DNA of 64,000 bases from Streptomyces sp. PTY087I2 (GCF_001687325.1 NZ_LZRD01000003.1:273232-337231); one strand, 5' to 3'. Counted from the stretch's first letter, positions 37,908 to 47,279 are shown. The notes: generated by a model from the letters alone, not told the origin. Translations and numbers: made by a program.

Positions 37908-40433
37908 GTGAAAATCAATCGTCGCCTCGTCCTCCTCGTCACCGCGCCGCTCACCGTGGCCGTCGCCTTCTCCGTACTGGCCCTCGCCCCCGCGACCAAC
38001 CAGGCGCTCCAGGCGGGACGGCTCACCTCGATGATCGAAGTCGCCGACGAAGCGAGTGAGTTGACCTACCGGCTCCAGCGCGAGCGGGCGGCGGCCACCG
38101 CCCTGGTCTCCGAACAGGGAAGCGCGGAGGCTTTCCGGTTACGGACGGAGGAGACCGACCGGAGCATCACCGAGTTCCGCGGCCGGGCCAAGGAACTCTC
38201 CGCCGTACCCGGCAGCGCCAAGAGCGCCCTGGACCGTATCGAGCGGTTCGCGGAAGAGATGCCCGGGCTGCGCGCCCAGGTCCGCTCGGGAAGCAGCACC
38301 GTCTCCGCCCTCGCCTTCGGCTACCGCATCGTGATCGCCGACCTCAAGAGCTACCGCGACGGCATCGCGCAGGCGGACGGCGTCGACGCCGACATCGCGG
38401 ACCGGATCCGCGCCGCGGCCGCCCTGTCCGAGGCCGCCGAGCACACCGCCCAGCAGCAGGTCACGGTGGCGCGGGCGCAGGCCGCGGGCGGGTTCACGAT
38501 CGCGTCCCAGCGGACCTTCGACGCCGGCCGGATGGGCTACACCGAATCGATCGGCGTCATGTTCGACCTCGGTCCGGGCGCCTGGCGGACCTGGCTGGAG
38601 CGCACCCTCTCCGGGGCGAAGGCCCTGGAGGCCCGGCGCCTTGAGGACGAGATCGGGCGCACCGGCGCCGGCAAGGACATCACGGTCACCCCGAAGGCGT
38701 GGCAGAAGGCGGCCAACGACCGCCAGGAGCTGCTGCGTTCGGTGGAGAAGCGGGTCGACGCGGCCGTGCTCGCCCAGGTCTCCGACGTCCGCACCACCCT
38801 CATCTGGACGGCCGGGGCGGAGGTCGCCCTGGTGGTGCTGACCCTGGTCGGCGTCGTCGTGGTCGCGATCCGCCTGGGGCGCGTCATGATCCGGCGGCTG
38901 CGCGATCTGCGCAACGCCGCGCACGAGGTCGCCCACTCCGGGCTGCCCACCGTGATGAGCGAGCTGTCCCAGCCCGGCGCGCTGCGCGGCGCCACGCCCG
39001 AGGAAGTGGCCCGGCGCACCGGCGACCCCGTGAAGACCACGGGCGAGGACGAGATCGGCGAGGTCGGTGAGGCGTTCAACGCCGTCCACCACGAAGCCGT
39101 CCGGCTCGCCGCACAACAGGCGCACGCACACGAGCAGTTGGCCGAGACGCTGGTCGGTGTCGCACGCCGGGGCGCCCGGCTGACCGCGGTCATGGTGTCC
39201 GAGCTGGACACCGTGCAGCGCGACGAGGCCGACCCCGTACGGATGAAGGCCCTCTTCGCCCTCGACCACCTCGCGGTGCGCATGGAGCGCAACACCAACA
39301 ACCTTCTGGTGCTGGGTGGTTACGGCAACGCCCGGGTCCGCTCGGCCGATGTGGGGTGCTCCACCGTCATCGTGGCCGCGGCCCAGCAGATCGAGCGGTT
39401 CGACCGCGTCTCGCTCGGCGTGATCGAGTCGGGGATCGGCATCACCGCGCGCGCCGTCCACGACGTGGCGCACATCCTGGCGGAGCTGCTCGACAACGCG
39501 ACCCGGTACTCACCCCCGGACAAGCAGGTCGGGGTCGCCGTCTGGCGGCTGTGGGACCGGGCGGTCGTGCAGATCGTCGACGAGGGCGTGGGCATGACGG
39601 CGGAGCGCCGCGCGGTCCACAACGCCGCGCTGCTCGAACCGCAGACGGGCATCGGCGACGTACGGTCCATGGGCCTGCATGTGGTGGCCCGGCTCGCCGC
39701 GCGCCACGGCATCGTTGTCGAACTCCGCGACTCCTCGGGCCCCGGCACCATCGCCGAGGTCACGCTGCCCTCGAAGGTGCTGGCCCTGGACTTCAAGGAG
39801 ACCCAGGGGCCGTCGCAGGGCGGCATCGGCAACCACGCCGGCTACGAGACGCCCCGGCCGATCACACCCCCGGGACCGCAGGGCCGCCGGCAGCCGGCCC
39901 GACCGGGGGCACGGCCCGACCACCACGGCACACCGGTGGGGGCGGGCGTCGGAGCCGGTACGGGCGTGAGCGCGGGTGTCGGTACGGGCGTGGGCCCGGG
40001 TGCCGGTACGGGCATCGGCATCGGTTCGGGCGTCGGCGCCGGGGCCTCCGCGCCCGCGGACGGCGGCGACCGGGAGGCCCCGCCCGGCCACGAGAGGCCC
40101 CGCGAGGACGAGCGGCCGGACGGCGGCGCGCGGGACCGGGGGCACGGCACGACGCCCGCGTCGCGCGACGAGCCGGTGTCACGTGTCGCGGGGGTCAGTT
40201 CCTCGGGGCTGCCCCTGCGCCAGCGCCGAGCGCCCCAGCAGTGGCCCGCCGCGGGCCGACGCGACGGGGCCGAACAGCGCCCGGGCGCCGGCGCCCCGCG
40301 GCCGTCGCCGCGCCGCCGGGACTCCCGGCAGGTCTCCGACGTACTGGCGGCCTACGCCCAGGGGATCAACAGAAGTACGAACCACCGGGGGCGTTCCGCC
40401 CCGGACGACCACACCGAACGGACCGAGAAATGA
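37908..40433 (+). CDS. Nitrate-sensor-type histidine kinase (conservon CvnA-like)
   Basis: An 841-residue protein. A transmembrane helix lies at about 7-27, an external NIT (nitrate/nitrite sensing) helical domain at about 40-290, a second helix at about 297-322, then HAMP. A degenerate dimer helix follows with LDHLAVRMERNTNNLLVLGG. The ATPase domain has ELLDNATRYSPP (N box), VDEGVGM (G1) and MGLHVVARLA (G2). This is the CvnA type that starts Streptomyces conservons. The C-terminal 210 residues are disordered, including a Gly-Val-Gly repeat. A TTA codon at 38139-38141 suggests bldA control. The stop overlaps the roadblock gene as ATGA. Confidence 0.9.
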   Translation: MKINRRLVLLVTAPLTVAVAFSVLALAPATNQALQAGRLTSMIEVADEASELTYRLQRERAAATALVSEQGSAEAFRLRTEETDRSITEFRGRAKELSAVPGSAKSALDRIERFAEEMPGLRAQVRSGSSTVSALAFGYRIVIADLKSYRDGIAQADGVDADIADRIRAAAALSEAAEHTAQQQVTVARAQAAGGFTIASQRTFDAGRMGYTESIGVMFDLGPGAWRTWLERTLSGAKALEARRLEDEIGRTGAGKDITVTPKAWQKAANDRQELLRSVEKRVDAAVLAQVSDVRTTLIWTAGAEVALVVLTLVGVVVVAIRLGRVMIRRLRDLRNAAHEVAHSGLPTVMSELSQPGALRGATPEEVARRTGDPVKTTGEDEIGEVGEAFNAVHHEAVRLAAQQAHAHEQLAETLVGVARRGARLTAVMVSELDTVQRDEADPVRMKALFALDHLAVRMERNTNNLLVLGGYGNARVRSADVGCSTVIVAAAQQIERFDRVSLGVIESGIGITARAVHDVAHILAELLDNATRYSPPDKQVGVAVWRLWDRAVVQIVDEGVGMTAERRAVHNAALLEPQTGIGDVRSMGLHVVARLAARHGIVVELRDSSGPGTIAEVTLPSKVLALDFKETQGPSQGGIGNHAGYETPRPITPPGPQGRRQPARPGARPDHHGTPVGAGVGAGTGVSAGVGTGVGPGAGTGIGIGSGVGAGASAPADGGDREAPPGHERPREDERPDGGARDRGHGTTPASRDEPVSRVAGVSSSGLPLRQRRAPQQWPAAGRRDGAEQRPGAGAPRPSPRRRDSRQVSDVLAAYAQGINRSTNHRGRSAPDDHTERTEK
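39940..40053 (+). repeat. Gly-Val-Gly coding repeat in the kinase tail
   Basis: The DNA repeats GGTACGGGCGT-like units that encode about 38 residues of alternating Gly with Val, Ala, Thr, Ser or Ile. It is low-complexity sequence inside the disordered tail, prone to length change by slippage. Confidence 0.75.
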
Positions 40434-40834
40434 CCACCTCCTCCGACCTGAGCTGGATCCTGAGCGATTTCGCCGGGCGCCTCCCGGAAGTCACCCAGGC
40501 GATAGCCGTGTCCGTGGACGGACTCGCGCTGGCGTACACCGGCGTGGAACGCGACGACGCGGAGCGGCTGGCCGCCATCGCGTCCGGCGTCGTCAACCTG
40601 CTGTCCGCGGCAGCACAGTTGACCAACACCGACCCGGTGGAGCACAGCCTCACCGCGATGGAGGGCGGCTACATGTTCTCGATGGCGGTCTCCAGCGGCG
40701 CGTCGCTGCTCGTCACCACGACCCGGGACGCGGACATCGGTGAGGTCAGCTACATGATGTCCGAACTGATCAACCAGGTCGGCGATTCGCTGTCGCCCGA
40801 GGTCCGGGACGCGAGCCTCCCGCCCGCACGCTGA
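40430..40834 (+). CDS. Roadblock/LC7-domain protein (CvnB-like)
   Basis: A 134-residue protein. LSWILSDFAGRLPEVTQAIAV and DGLALAY match the roadblock/LC7 family, small dimeric platforms for G proteins. EGGYMFSMAVSSGASLLVTT is the central strand pair. In Streptomyces conservons this gene (cvnB) follows cvnA and precedes cvnC (DUF742) and the GTPase cvnD. Here those two are absent, and a transporter operon follows after 45 bases. Translation is coupled to the kinase through ATGA. Confidence 0.9.
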   Translation: MTTSSDLSWILSDFAGRLPEVTQAIAVSVDGLALAYTGVERDDAERLAAIASGVVNLLSAAAQLTNTDPVEHSLTAMEGGYMFSMAVSSGASLLVTTTRDADIGEVSYMMSELINQVGDSLSPEVRDASLPPAR

Positions 40835-40879
40835 ACGCCCCCCCTGATAAATCTCCCTCCCCCTCCCCTCCCTTCCCCG

Positions 40880-42106
40880 ATGAGAGTTCTCATGTTCCCC
40901 TTCGCCCCCTCCGCTCCCCGCCGCCGCAGAGTCCGGTTCCGCCCGGCCGGTGCCGCCGCCCTCGCCCTCGGGCTGGCCGCCGTCACCGGTTGCAGCGGCG
41001 GTGGCAGCGGCTCCGACGACGACACCGTGAAGATCGGCCTGGTGGCCTCCCTGTCGGGCACCTACGAACCGGTCGGCACGGAGCTGCGGGACGGCTTCAA
41101 GCTGTATCTGGACACCCACGGCAACAAGTTGGGCGGCCGCAAGGTCGAGCTGATCGTGGCGGACGAGGGCGACGGTCCGCCGACCGCCGTGCCCGCGGCC
41201 ACCAAGCTGGTCAAGAAGGACAAGGTCGACGTGTTGACGGGCCTCGTCGGCGGCGGCTCGGTCAACGCGGTGCTGCCGCTGACCCAGCAGGCGAAGATCC
41301 CCTTCCTGGGGTCGAACGCCCGGCCGCCGGTCAAGGACATCGAGTACGTGTGGACCACGAGCTTCCTGTCCGACGAGCCGGGCAAGGCCATCGCCCCGTA
41401 CATCAAGGAGAAGGTCGACGGACCGGTCTACGCGATCGGCCCCGACTATCAGGGCGGTTACGACGAACTCCGCGGCTTCACCGATGAGTTCAAGCGGGTG
41501 AAGGGGAAGCTCGCCAATCCGAACGGCAAGACCACCTGGACGCCGTTCCCGAAGACGACGAACTTCATGCCGTACTTCGCGGAGATAGCCAAGACGGACG
41601 CCAAGGCGGTGTACTGCTTCTACGCGGGCAAGGCCGCGATCGACTTCGCCAAGCAGTACGCCCAGTCGGACATCGCCGATCTGCCGCTGTACACGGCCTT
41701 CGTCACCGAGGGCAGCGTCCTCCAGGCGCAGGGCCCCGCCGCGAAGGACATCTACTCCGTCCTGAACTACGCGGCCGACCTGGACAACGAGGCCAACCGG
41801 AAGTTCGCCGCCGACTGGACGGCCGAGCACGACACGCAGCCCACCACCTACGCGATGGCGTCCTACGACGCGGCGGCCGTGCTGGACAAGGCGATCGCCG
41901 ACGCGGCGAAGGACGGCGACGTGACGTCGCAGACCATCAACAAGGCCATCGCGGGTCTCGGTCAGATCGACAGCCCGCGCGGCGCCTGGGAGTTCGGCGA
42001 CAAGGCGCACTCGCCGGTGCAGACCTGGTACCTGCGCCAGGTGCGGCCGGACGGCTCCCAGCTGGCCAACGTCATGGTCCAGGACCTGGCGACGCTCGGC
42101 AGCTGA
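40880..42106 (+). CDS. Branched-chain amino acid/urea-type ABC substrate-binding lipoprotein
   Basis: A 408-residue protein. A signal peptide with RRRR ends in the lipobox VTGC, so the protein is membrane-anchored outside. The mature part, KIGLVASLSGTYEPVGTELRD, less its end, opens the Leu/Ile/Val-binding (type I) fold, and VDVLTGLVGGGSVNAVLPLT and YAMASYDAAAVLDKAI follow. Members bind branched-chain amino acids, urea or amides. The first ATG has no ribosome site and follows a pyrimidine-rich stretch; the ATG at 40892 is the alternative. One base separates its stop from the permease start. Confidence 0.87.
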   Translation: MRVLMFPFAPSAPRRRRVRFRPAGAAALALGLAAVTGCSGGGSGSDDDTVKIGLVASLSGTYEPVGTELRDGFKLYLDTHGNKLGGRKVELIVADEGDGPPTAVPAATKLVKKDKVDVLTGLVGGGSVNAVLPLTQQAKIPFLGSNARPPVKDIEYVWTTSFLSDEPGKAIAPYIKEKVDGPVYAIGPDYQGGYDELRGFTDEFKRVKGKLANPNGKTTWTPFPKTTNFMPYFAEIAKTDAKAVYCFYAGKAAIDFAKQYAQSDIADLPLYTAFVTEGSVLQAQGPAAKDIYSVLNYAADLDNEANRKFAADWTAEHDTQPTTYAMASYDAAAVLDKAIADAAKDGDVTSQTINKAIAGLGQIDSPRGAWEFGDKAHSPVQTWYLRQVRPDGSQLANVMVQDLATLGS

Positions 42107-42107
42107 C

Positions 42108-44108
42108 ATGGAGCTCCTGGACGCCCACCTCGTACCGGCGGTGGACGGAGTGGCCTTCGGGCTGCTGCTGTTCGTGGTCGCCGCCGGTCTGAGTCTCGCC
42201 TTCGGCACGGCGGGTGTGCTGAATCTGTCGCACGGCACGCTGTACGCGATCGGCGCGTACACGGGGGCCGAGCTGAGCGACGGGACCTGGGGCGGGCTCG
42301 CCCTCGGTCTGGCGGCCGGAACGGCGGCGGCGTGCGTCGCCGGGGCGGGGCTGTCCGCGGCGACGGCGCCGCTCGCCCGGCGTGGGCATCTCGCGCAGGC
42401 GCTGCTGACGTTCGGTCTTGCCCTGATCGGCGGTGATCTGCTCATCCAGTTCTTCGGTGCGGACGAACTCCCCGTCCGCGTACCGGAGGCGCTCGACTCC
42501 TCGGTGACGCTGCTGGGGCACCGCTACCCGGCGTACCGGCTCTGCTTCATCGTGATGGCCGTGCTGCTGGCGGCGTTCGGGACGTGGGTGCTGACCCGGA
42601 CCCGGATGGGTGCGGCGGTACGGGCCGCCGCCGACGATCCGCAGATGCTCGCGGCCACCGGGCACAGCCCCCGCGCCGTGCACACCGGTGTCCTCGCGGC
42701 GGCGGGTGCGCTGGCCGGCGCGGCGGGCGTGCTCGGGGCGCCGATCATCGGCCCCGGCCCCGGTACGTCGGAGACCGTGCTGATGCTCTCGCTCGTGGTG
42801 GTCGTGCTGGGCGGTCTGCGCTCGCTGTGGGCGACCTTCTTCGCGGCGGTCGCCGTGGGCGAGGTGCAGACGCTGGGCGTCTCGGTGGCGCCGGAGCTGG
42901 CGCCGTATCTGCTCTTCGCCGCGATGGCGGCGGTGCTGGTGCTGCGCTCCCGCTTCGCGGAGCCGGCGGGGGCCGGGGCTGGGCACGGCTCCGAGGCGCC
43001 TGCTCCGGACCCGATCGCCCGGATCCGGGGGCAGCTGGCGGCGCGGCTGCGGCGAGGGCGGGACGGGACGGTGGGGAGGAACCCCTCCCCGGCATGGCCT
43101 TCCCAGCTGCCCGGCAAGGCCGCGTGGTGGCAGGCCGCCCCGCTGCTCGTCCTGCTTGCGGTGCTGATCGCCCTGCCCGCCCTGCTCGACGCGTACAGCA
43201 TCTCGCTGGCCGGTTCCGCCCTCGCCCTGGGGCTGCTCGCGGTCAGCGTCACCGTCCTCACCGGGTACGCCGGACTGCCCACCCTCGGGCAGACCGCGCC
43301 GTTCGCCGTGGGCGCGTACGCCACCGCGAACCTCGCGGACGCCGGGTGGACCGTGGGCCCCGTCCAGATCGTCCTCTCGGCGCTCGCCGCCGCCGTCTTC
43401 GCGGCGGTCGTGGGGCCCGCGGTCATCCGGGCCCGCGGCACGACCGTACTGATGATCACGCTCGCGATCGGCGAGCTGACCGGCGCGGTCGTCAACCAGC
43501 TCAAGTCCGTCACCGGCGGCGCGGACGGCCTCGTCGGGTTCCCCGCCACGCAGGCGCTGTGGGGCGGGGAGGGAATGATGGAGGAGAGCGAGCTGTACAA
43601 CTACGCGCTCGTCGTGGCCGTCGTCGCCGTCGCTCTCACCCTGCTCGTCCTGCGCTCCCCGGCGGGGAAGCTGCTGACCGGCACCCGGGGCGCCGAGGCC
43701 CGGATGCGCGCCTCCGGGCACCCGGTGGGGCGATACCTGCTGGTGGCCCACGTCTGCGCGGGCGCGCTGGCCGGTGTGGGCGGTTCGCTGATGGTGACCG
43801 TGCAGCAGTATCTCTCCCCGGCCGACGTCGGGTTCGAGATCGCCGCGTTCGCGCTGCTGGCGGTGGTCATCGGCGGTACGACGTCGGTGATCGGCGCGCT
43901 GCTGGGCGCCGGGCTCATCGTCGCCACCCGGGACTGGGTCGCCGGTTCCTGGCCGGGCCACGGGCCGCTGCTGCTGGGCGTGCTGTTCGTCGCGACGGTG
44001 TACGTGCTGCCGCGCGGGCTCGCGGGTCTGCGGGGCGGCGGCTCCGGAGGCGGCGAGCAGCCCCCGTCGACGCCCGCCCCGTCCCCCGCCGGGAAGGTCT
44101 CCCCATGA
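42108..44108 (+). CDS. Fused LivH-LivM-type ABC permease
   Basis: A 666-residue membrane protein holding two permease units that are usually separate. Residues 1-285 resemble LivH (LSLAFGTAGVLNLSHGTLYAIG, then the EAA-like RAAADDPQMLAATG). A 60-residue linker follows. Residues 345-645 resemble LivM (VTVLTGYAGLPTLGQTAPF, then GTRGAEARMRASGH). Each half has about 8-10 hydrophobic helices, and the end is Pro/Ser-rich. Fusion fixes a 1:1 heterodimer. The stop overlaps the next start as ATGA. Confidence 0.88.
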   Translation: MELLDAHLVPAVDGVAFGLLLFVVAAGLSLAFGTAGVLNLSHGTLYAIGAYTGAELSDGTWGGLALGLAAGTAAACVAGAGLSAATAPLARRGHLAQALLTFGLALIGGDLLIQFFGADELPVRVPEALDSSVTLLGHRYPAYRLCFIVMAVLLAAFGTWVLTRTRMGAAVRAAADDPQMLAATGHSPRAVHTGVLAAAGALAGAAGVLGAPIIGPGPGTSETVLMLSLVVVVLGGLRSLWATFFAAVAVGEVQTLGVSVAPELAPYLLFAAMAAVLVLRSRFAEPAGAGAGHGSEAPAPDPIARIRGQLAARLRRGRDGTVGRNPSPAWPSQLPGKAAWWQAAPLLVLLAVLIALPALLDAYSISLAGSALALGLLAVSVTVLTGYAGLPTLGQTAPFAVGAYATANLADAGWTVGPVQIVLSALAAAVFAAVVGPAVIRARGTTVLMITLAIGELTGAVVNQLKSVTGGADGLVGFPATQALWGGEGMMEESELYNYALVVAVVAVALTLLVLRSPAGKLLTGTRGAEARMRASGHPVGRYLLVAHVCAGALAGVGGSLMVTVQQYLSPADVGFEIAAFALLAVVIGGTTSVIGALLGAGLIVATRDWVAGSWPGHGPLLLGVLFVATVYVLPRGLAGLRGGGSGGGEQPPSTPAPSPAGKVSP

Positions 44109-44953
44109 CACCGACGCCCGAACCGACCACCACGCCCCCTCCCGTCCTCGTCCTCGACCGGCTCACGCGCAGGTATGGCACGCTCACCGCCGTCGACGAC
44201 GTGAGCCTGCGACTGCCCGTGGGGGCCCGGCACGCCGTCATCGGCCCCAACGGGGCGGGCAAGACGACCCTGCTCAACCTCATCGCGGGGACCGACCGGC
44301 CCGACCACGGCACGATCGCTCTCGACGGCGCCGACATCACCCGCAAGGCCACGGCCGGGCGGAGCCGTCTCGGTATCGCCCGCAGCTTCCAACAGCCATC
44401 GGTGATCGCGGAGTTGTCGGTGCTGGACAATGTCGTCCTGGCCGGCTGGCCGCATCACCCCCGGCGTCGCGGCGCATGGCGCAGACCGTCCCGCTACCGG
44501 CTGCACAAGGAGTCGGCGGGCCGCCATCTGGAGACGGTCGGCCTCGCGGACCTCGCCCACCGGCCGGCCGCCACGCTCTCGCACGGGCAGCGCCGCATGC
44601 TGGACCTCGCCGCCGCGCTGGCGGGCGACCCCCGTCTGCTGCTCCTGGACGAGCCGGCGGCCGGGCTGACCGACGGCGACATCGGCCGGCTGCTCGGCAT
44701 CATCGGCGGGCTGCCGTCGGACGTCGCGGTCGTCCTGGTCGAGCACCATGTCGAGGTGGTCGCCGAACTCGCCACGTCCGTCACCGTGTTGGCGGCGGGG
44801 AAAGTGCTGGTCGACGGGGCGACCCAGGAGGTGCTGGCGCACCCGGAGGTCCGGGAGGCGTACCACGGCACCGGCCCGTCGGCGGGCCCGGACGGGGCCC
44901 GGCCCGCCACGATCCCGACCGTCTGCCCGTCCCCCACCGACGCGAGAGGATGA
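44105..44953 (+). CDS. LivG-type ABC ATPase
   Basis: A 282-residue ATPase: Walker A GPNGAGKTT, Q-loop SFQQPSV, signature LSHGQRRML, Walker B LLLLDEPAAGL, H-loop VEHHVEV. A Pro/Thr-rich head and tail flank the domain. LivG-type proteins pair with LivF to drive the fused permease. The insertion RRRGAWRRPSRYRLHKE between Q-loop and signature is the usual LivG helical part. It is coupled by ATGA to the permease gene. Confidence 0.9.
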   Translation: MTPTPEPTTTPPPVLVLDRLTRRYGTLTAVDDVSLRLPVGARHAVIGPNGAGKTTLLNLIAGTDRPDHGTIALDGADITRKATAGRSRLGIARSFQQPSVIAELSVLDNVVLAGWPHHPRRRGAWRRPSRYRLHKESAGRHLETVGLADLAHRPAATLSHGQRRMLDLAAALAGDPRLLLLDEPAAGLTDGDIGRLLGIIGGLPSDVAVVLVEHHVEVVAELATSVTVLAAGKVLVDGATQEVLAHPEVREAYHGTGPSAGPDGARPATIPTVCPSPTDARG

Positions 44954-44963
44954 CCGACGCCCG

Positions 44964-45692
44964 ATGCTCGAACTCACCGGCCTGACCGCGGGCTACCACG
45001 GCGGCACCGTCCTCCACGGCCTCGACCTGTCGGTGCCCGCCGGTACGGTCCATGCCGTCGTCGGCCACAACGGCGCGGGCAAGACGACGCTCGTCCACAC
45101 CGTCGCCGGGCTGATGCGGCCGAGCGCCGGAACCGTACGCCTGGACGGCCGCGAGGTCACCGGGCAGCCGGCGCACCGGATCGCCCGGGCGGGGATCGGT
45201 CTCGTACCGCAGGGGCGCCGGGTGTTCGCCGGGCTCACGGTCGACGAGCATCTGCGGCTGTCCTACCGTCCGCCGCGCCGGGGCGACACCGGCCGCCCCA
45301 GCGTGTGGACCCCCGCGCGGGTGCTGGAGCTGCTGCCCCGGCTGGGCGAGCGCCGGGGCAACCGGGGTACGGATCTGTCCGGCGGCGAACAGCAGATGCT
45401 GGCGCTGGCCCGGGCGCTGCTCGGCTCGCCGCGGGTGCTGCTGCTCGACGAGCCGACGGAGGGTCTGGCGCCCGTACTGGTGCGGCAGATCGACGCGTTG
45501 GTGACCACGCTGGCGGCCGAGGGCATCGCGGTCCTGCTGGTCTCCCCCAGCCCCGCGCAGGCCGCCGCGTGCGCCCGTACGCTCACGGTCCTCACCTCGG
45601 GGCGGATGACGCTGCGCCTGTCCGGGGAGGAGGCCCGCGCCGACGCGACGGCGCTGCACGCGGCGCTGGAGCTGACGGCGACGGGAGCCTGA
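44964..45692 (+). CDS. LivF-type ABC ATPase with altered H-loop
   Basis: A 242-residue ATPase: Walker A GHNGAGKTT, Q-loop VPQGRRVFAGLTV, signature LSGGEQQML, Walker B VLLLDEPTEGLAP. The switch segment normally reads VEQN in LivF but here is VSPSPAQAA, so the usual polar residue is gone. It completes the ABC operon of binding protein, fused permease, LivG and LivF. No adjacent enzyme gene indicates the substrate; the sensor kinase upstream may respond to the same compound or to nitrate. Confidence 0.87.
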   Translation: MLELTGLTAGYHGGTVLHGLDLSVPAGTVHAVVGHNGAGKTTLVHTVAGLMRPSAGTVRLDGREVTGQPAHRIARAGIGLVPQGRRVFAGLTVDEHLRLSYRPPRRGDTGRPSVWTPARVLELLPRLGERRGNRGTDLSGGEQQMLALARALLGSPRVLLLDEPTEGLAPVLVRQIDALVTTLAAEGIAVLLVSPSPAQAAACARTLTVLTSGRMTLRLSGEEARADATALHAALELTATGA

Positions 45693-45747
45693 GAGCGGCG
45701 GCGGCACCCCCGCGCCGACCGACCCGCCGCCCCCGACTCCTCCCGCC

Positions 45748-46965
45748 CTAACGCGCCTTCATGCTGTGCCCGCCGAAGCCGCTGCGCCGGTCTGAGCCAC
45801 TGTTTTGTGCCTGCCACCACCCGTCGAACGCGGCCTGGTCCATGGCGGTCCAGTCGGGGGTGTTCTCGACCTGCGCGTCGCCCATCCGGCGGGCGAGGGC
45901 GACCATCGCGGCCCCGACGGCTCCACGCCGTTCGTCGTAGCTGTCCAGGACCTCCTTCCAGCTGTCCCCGGCCACCCAGGCGGCCTCCAGCGCCGTGGCG
46001 TCCTGGAGCGCCTTCACGCTGCCGCCGCCGATGTGCGGCCGGGCGACGCTGGCGGCGTCGCCGACGAGCGCCAGGCGGCCCGAGGTGTAGTGCGGCACCT
46101 CCAGGTCGTAGATGGGCTGGATGAAGGTGGTCTCGGCGGGGGTGCGGAGGACCCGGGCCGCCCAGTACGGCGGGAAGTTGTCGGCGACGAGGGCGCGCAG
46201 ATGCGCGGTGAGCTCGGAGTTGAGGCGGCCGGGCGGCAGGGAGGTGGGGGTCCGCAGGTCCGGGTGGAGGCCGTCGGTCTGCGGGGGCGCGGTGTAGAGC
46301 ACCCAGTTGAGCCGGTGCCCCCCGACGCCGTCCGGGATGCGGTAGATCATGCAATGGCCGCCGGGGAAGACGATGTTGTGCGCGTCGTTGCCGTCCGACG
46401 GAAGGTCCGCGACGTCCGGCGACGTGCCGCGCCAGCCGATGTATCCGGCGTACGTGGCGTCCGCGCCGGGGAACATGGCCTCGCGGACGACGGAGCGGTA
46501 TCCGTCCGCCCCGATCACCACGTCGAAGTGCTCCTCGTACCCGTCCGCGAGCCGCAGCGTCACCCCGTCGGCGTCCGGCTCGACCCCGGTGACCACCGCA
46601 CCGGACCGGTAGGTGACCTCCTCGGGCACCCGGCGCCGCAGCTCGCTCCACAGCGAGCCCCAGCTGTAGGCCCGGAAGGGGAACGGCTGCTGGCCGATGA
46701 CCCGGCCGTGGTCGGCCTCGCCGTCGCGCACGGTCCACACCCGCCGGGTCAGCGGCGCCCAGGGCATCTCCGGGGCGACGTATCCGGCTTCCCGCAGCTC
46801 GTCGTACCGGTCGCTGTGGAGGGCGATCCCCACGCCTCTGTCACGGAGCCGGTCATCGGCGCGCTCCAGCACGGTGACCCGCTCCGCCCCTCCGCGCGAC
46901 GCGGCGAGAGCCGCCGCACACCCCGCTATGCTGCCGCCGACCACGGCGACACTGCCTCCACGCAT
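45748..46965 (-). CDS. FAD-dependent aromatic-type monooxygenase
   Basis: A 405-residue class A flavoprotein. VAVVGGSIAGCAAALAASRG is the FAD-binding Rossmann motif, VVIGADGYRSVVRE the DG motif for FAD and NADPH, and LALVGDAASVARPHIGGGSV, less its end, the GD motif for the ribityl chain. It should hydroxylate a small, probably aromatic substrate. The ATG at 46965 has GGAG eight bases upstream. It is the last gene of the apparent minus-strand cluster DsbA-like, EamA, MFS, FMO, but a hairpin lies between the MFS gene and it. Confidence 0.87.
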   Translation of the reverse strand: MRGGSVAVVGGSIAGCAAALAASRGGAERVTVLERADDRLRDRGVGIALHSDRYDELREAGYVAPEMPWAPLTRRVWTVRDGEADHGRVIGQQPFPFRAYSWGSLWSELRRRVPEEVTYRSGAVVTGVEPDADGVTLRLADGYEEHFDVVIGADGYRSVVREAMFPGADATYAGYIGWRGTSPDVADLPSDGNDAHNIVFPGGHCMIYRIPDGVGGHRLNWVLYTAPPQTDGLHPDLRTPTSLPPGRLNSELTAHLRALVADNFPPYWAARVLRTPAETTFIQPIYDLEVPHYTSGRLALVGDAASVARPHIGGGSVKALQDATALEAAWVAGDSWKEVLDSYDERRGAVGAAMVALARRMGDAQVENTPDWTAMDQAAFDGWWQAQNSGSDRRSGFGGHSMKAR

Positions 46966-47279
46966 GACTGGCACTCCACTCACTCGGTGTTCCGGGCGCC
47001 GGCCGCGACACCGTTGTCGTGGCGGCGGCGCGACCGGCGGTAAATCGCCCTGCATCAGCGACTGTTGACCCGAATCTGCCGTCAGGACCCGGGCTTGATC
47101 CTATCGCGGCACGGCCGCCGGCCCTGGTGCTCGACAGGACCGGCAGCCGAGTAGCAGAGACCTGCCGCGAGCGGGTGGAGGATCCCGGAGGACACGGCCC
47201 GGAGCTGCGCGACGTCCGTCTCCTGGTCCCGTCCTCGGGCGAGGGCGGGACCGGACCGCGCTCCGGTGGTCGGGAGGGG
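46966..47279 (-). terminator. FMO-MFS spacer with hairpin terminator
   Basis: This 314-base stretch has no gene. Near its MFS end are 13-base arms (47225-47237 and 47240-47252, one mismatch), 28 bases past the MFS stop, a probable terminator. The remainder should carry a separate FMO promoter, of which I see no clear box. Confidence 0.55.
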
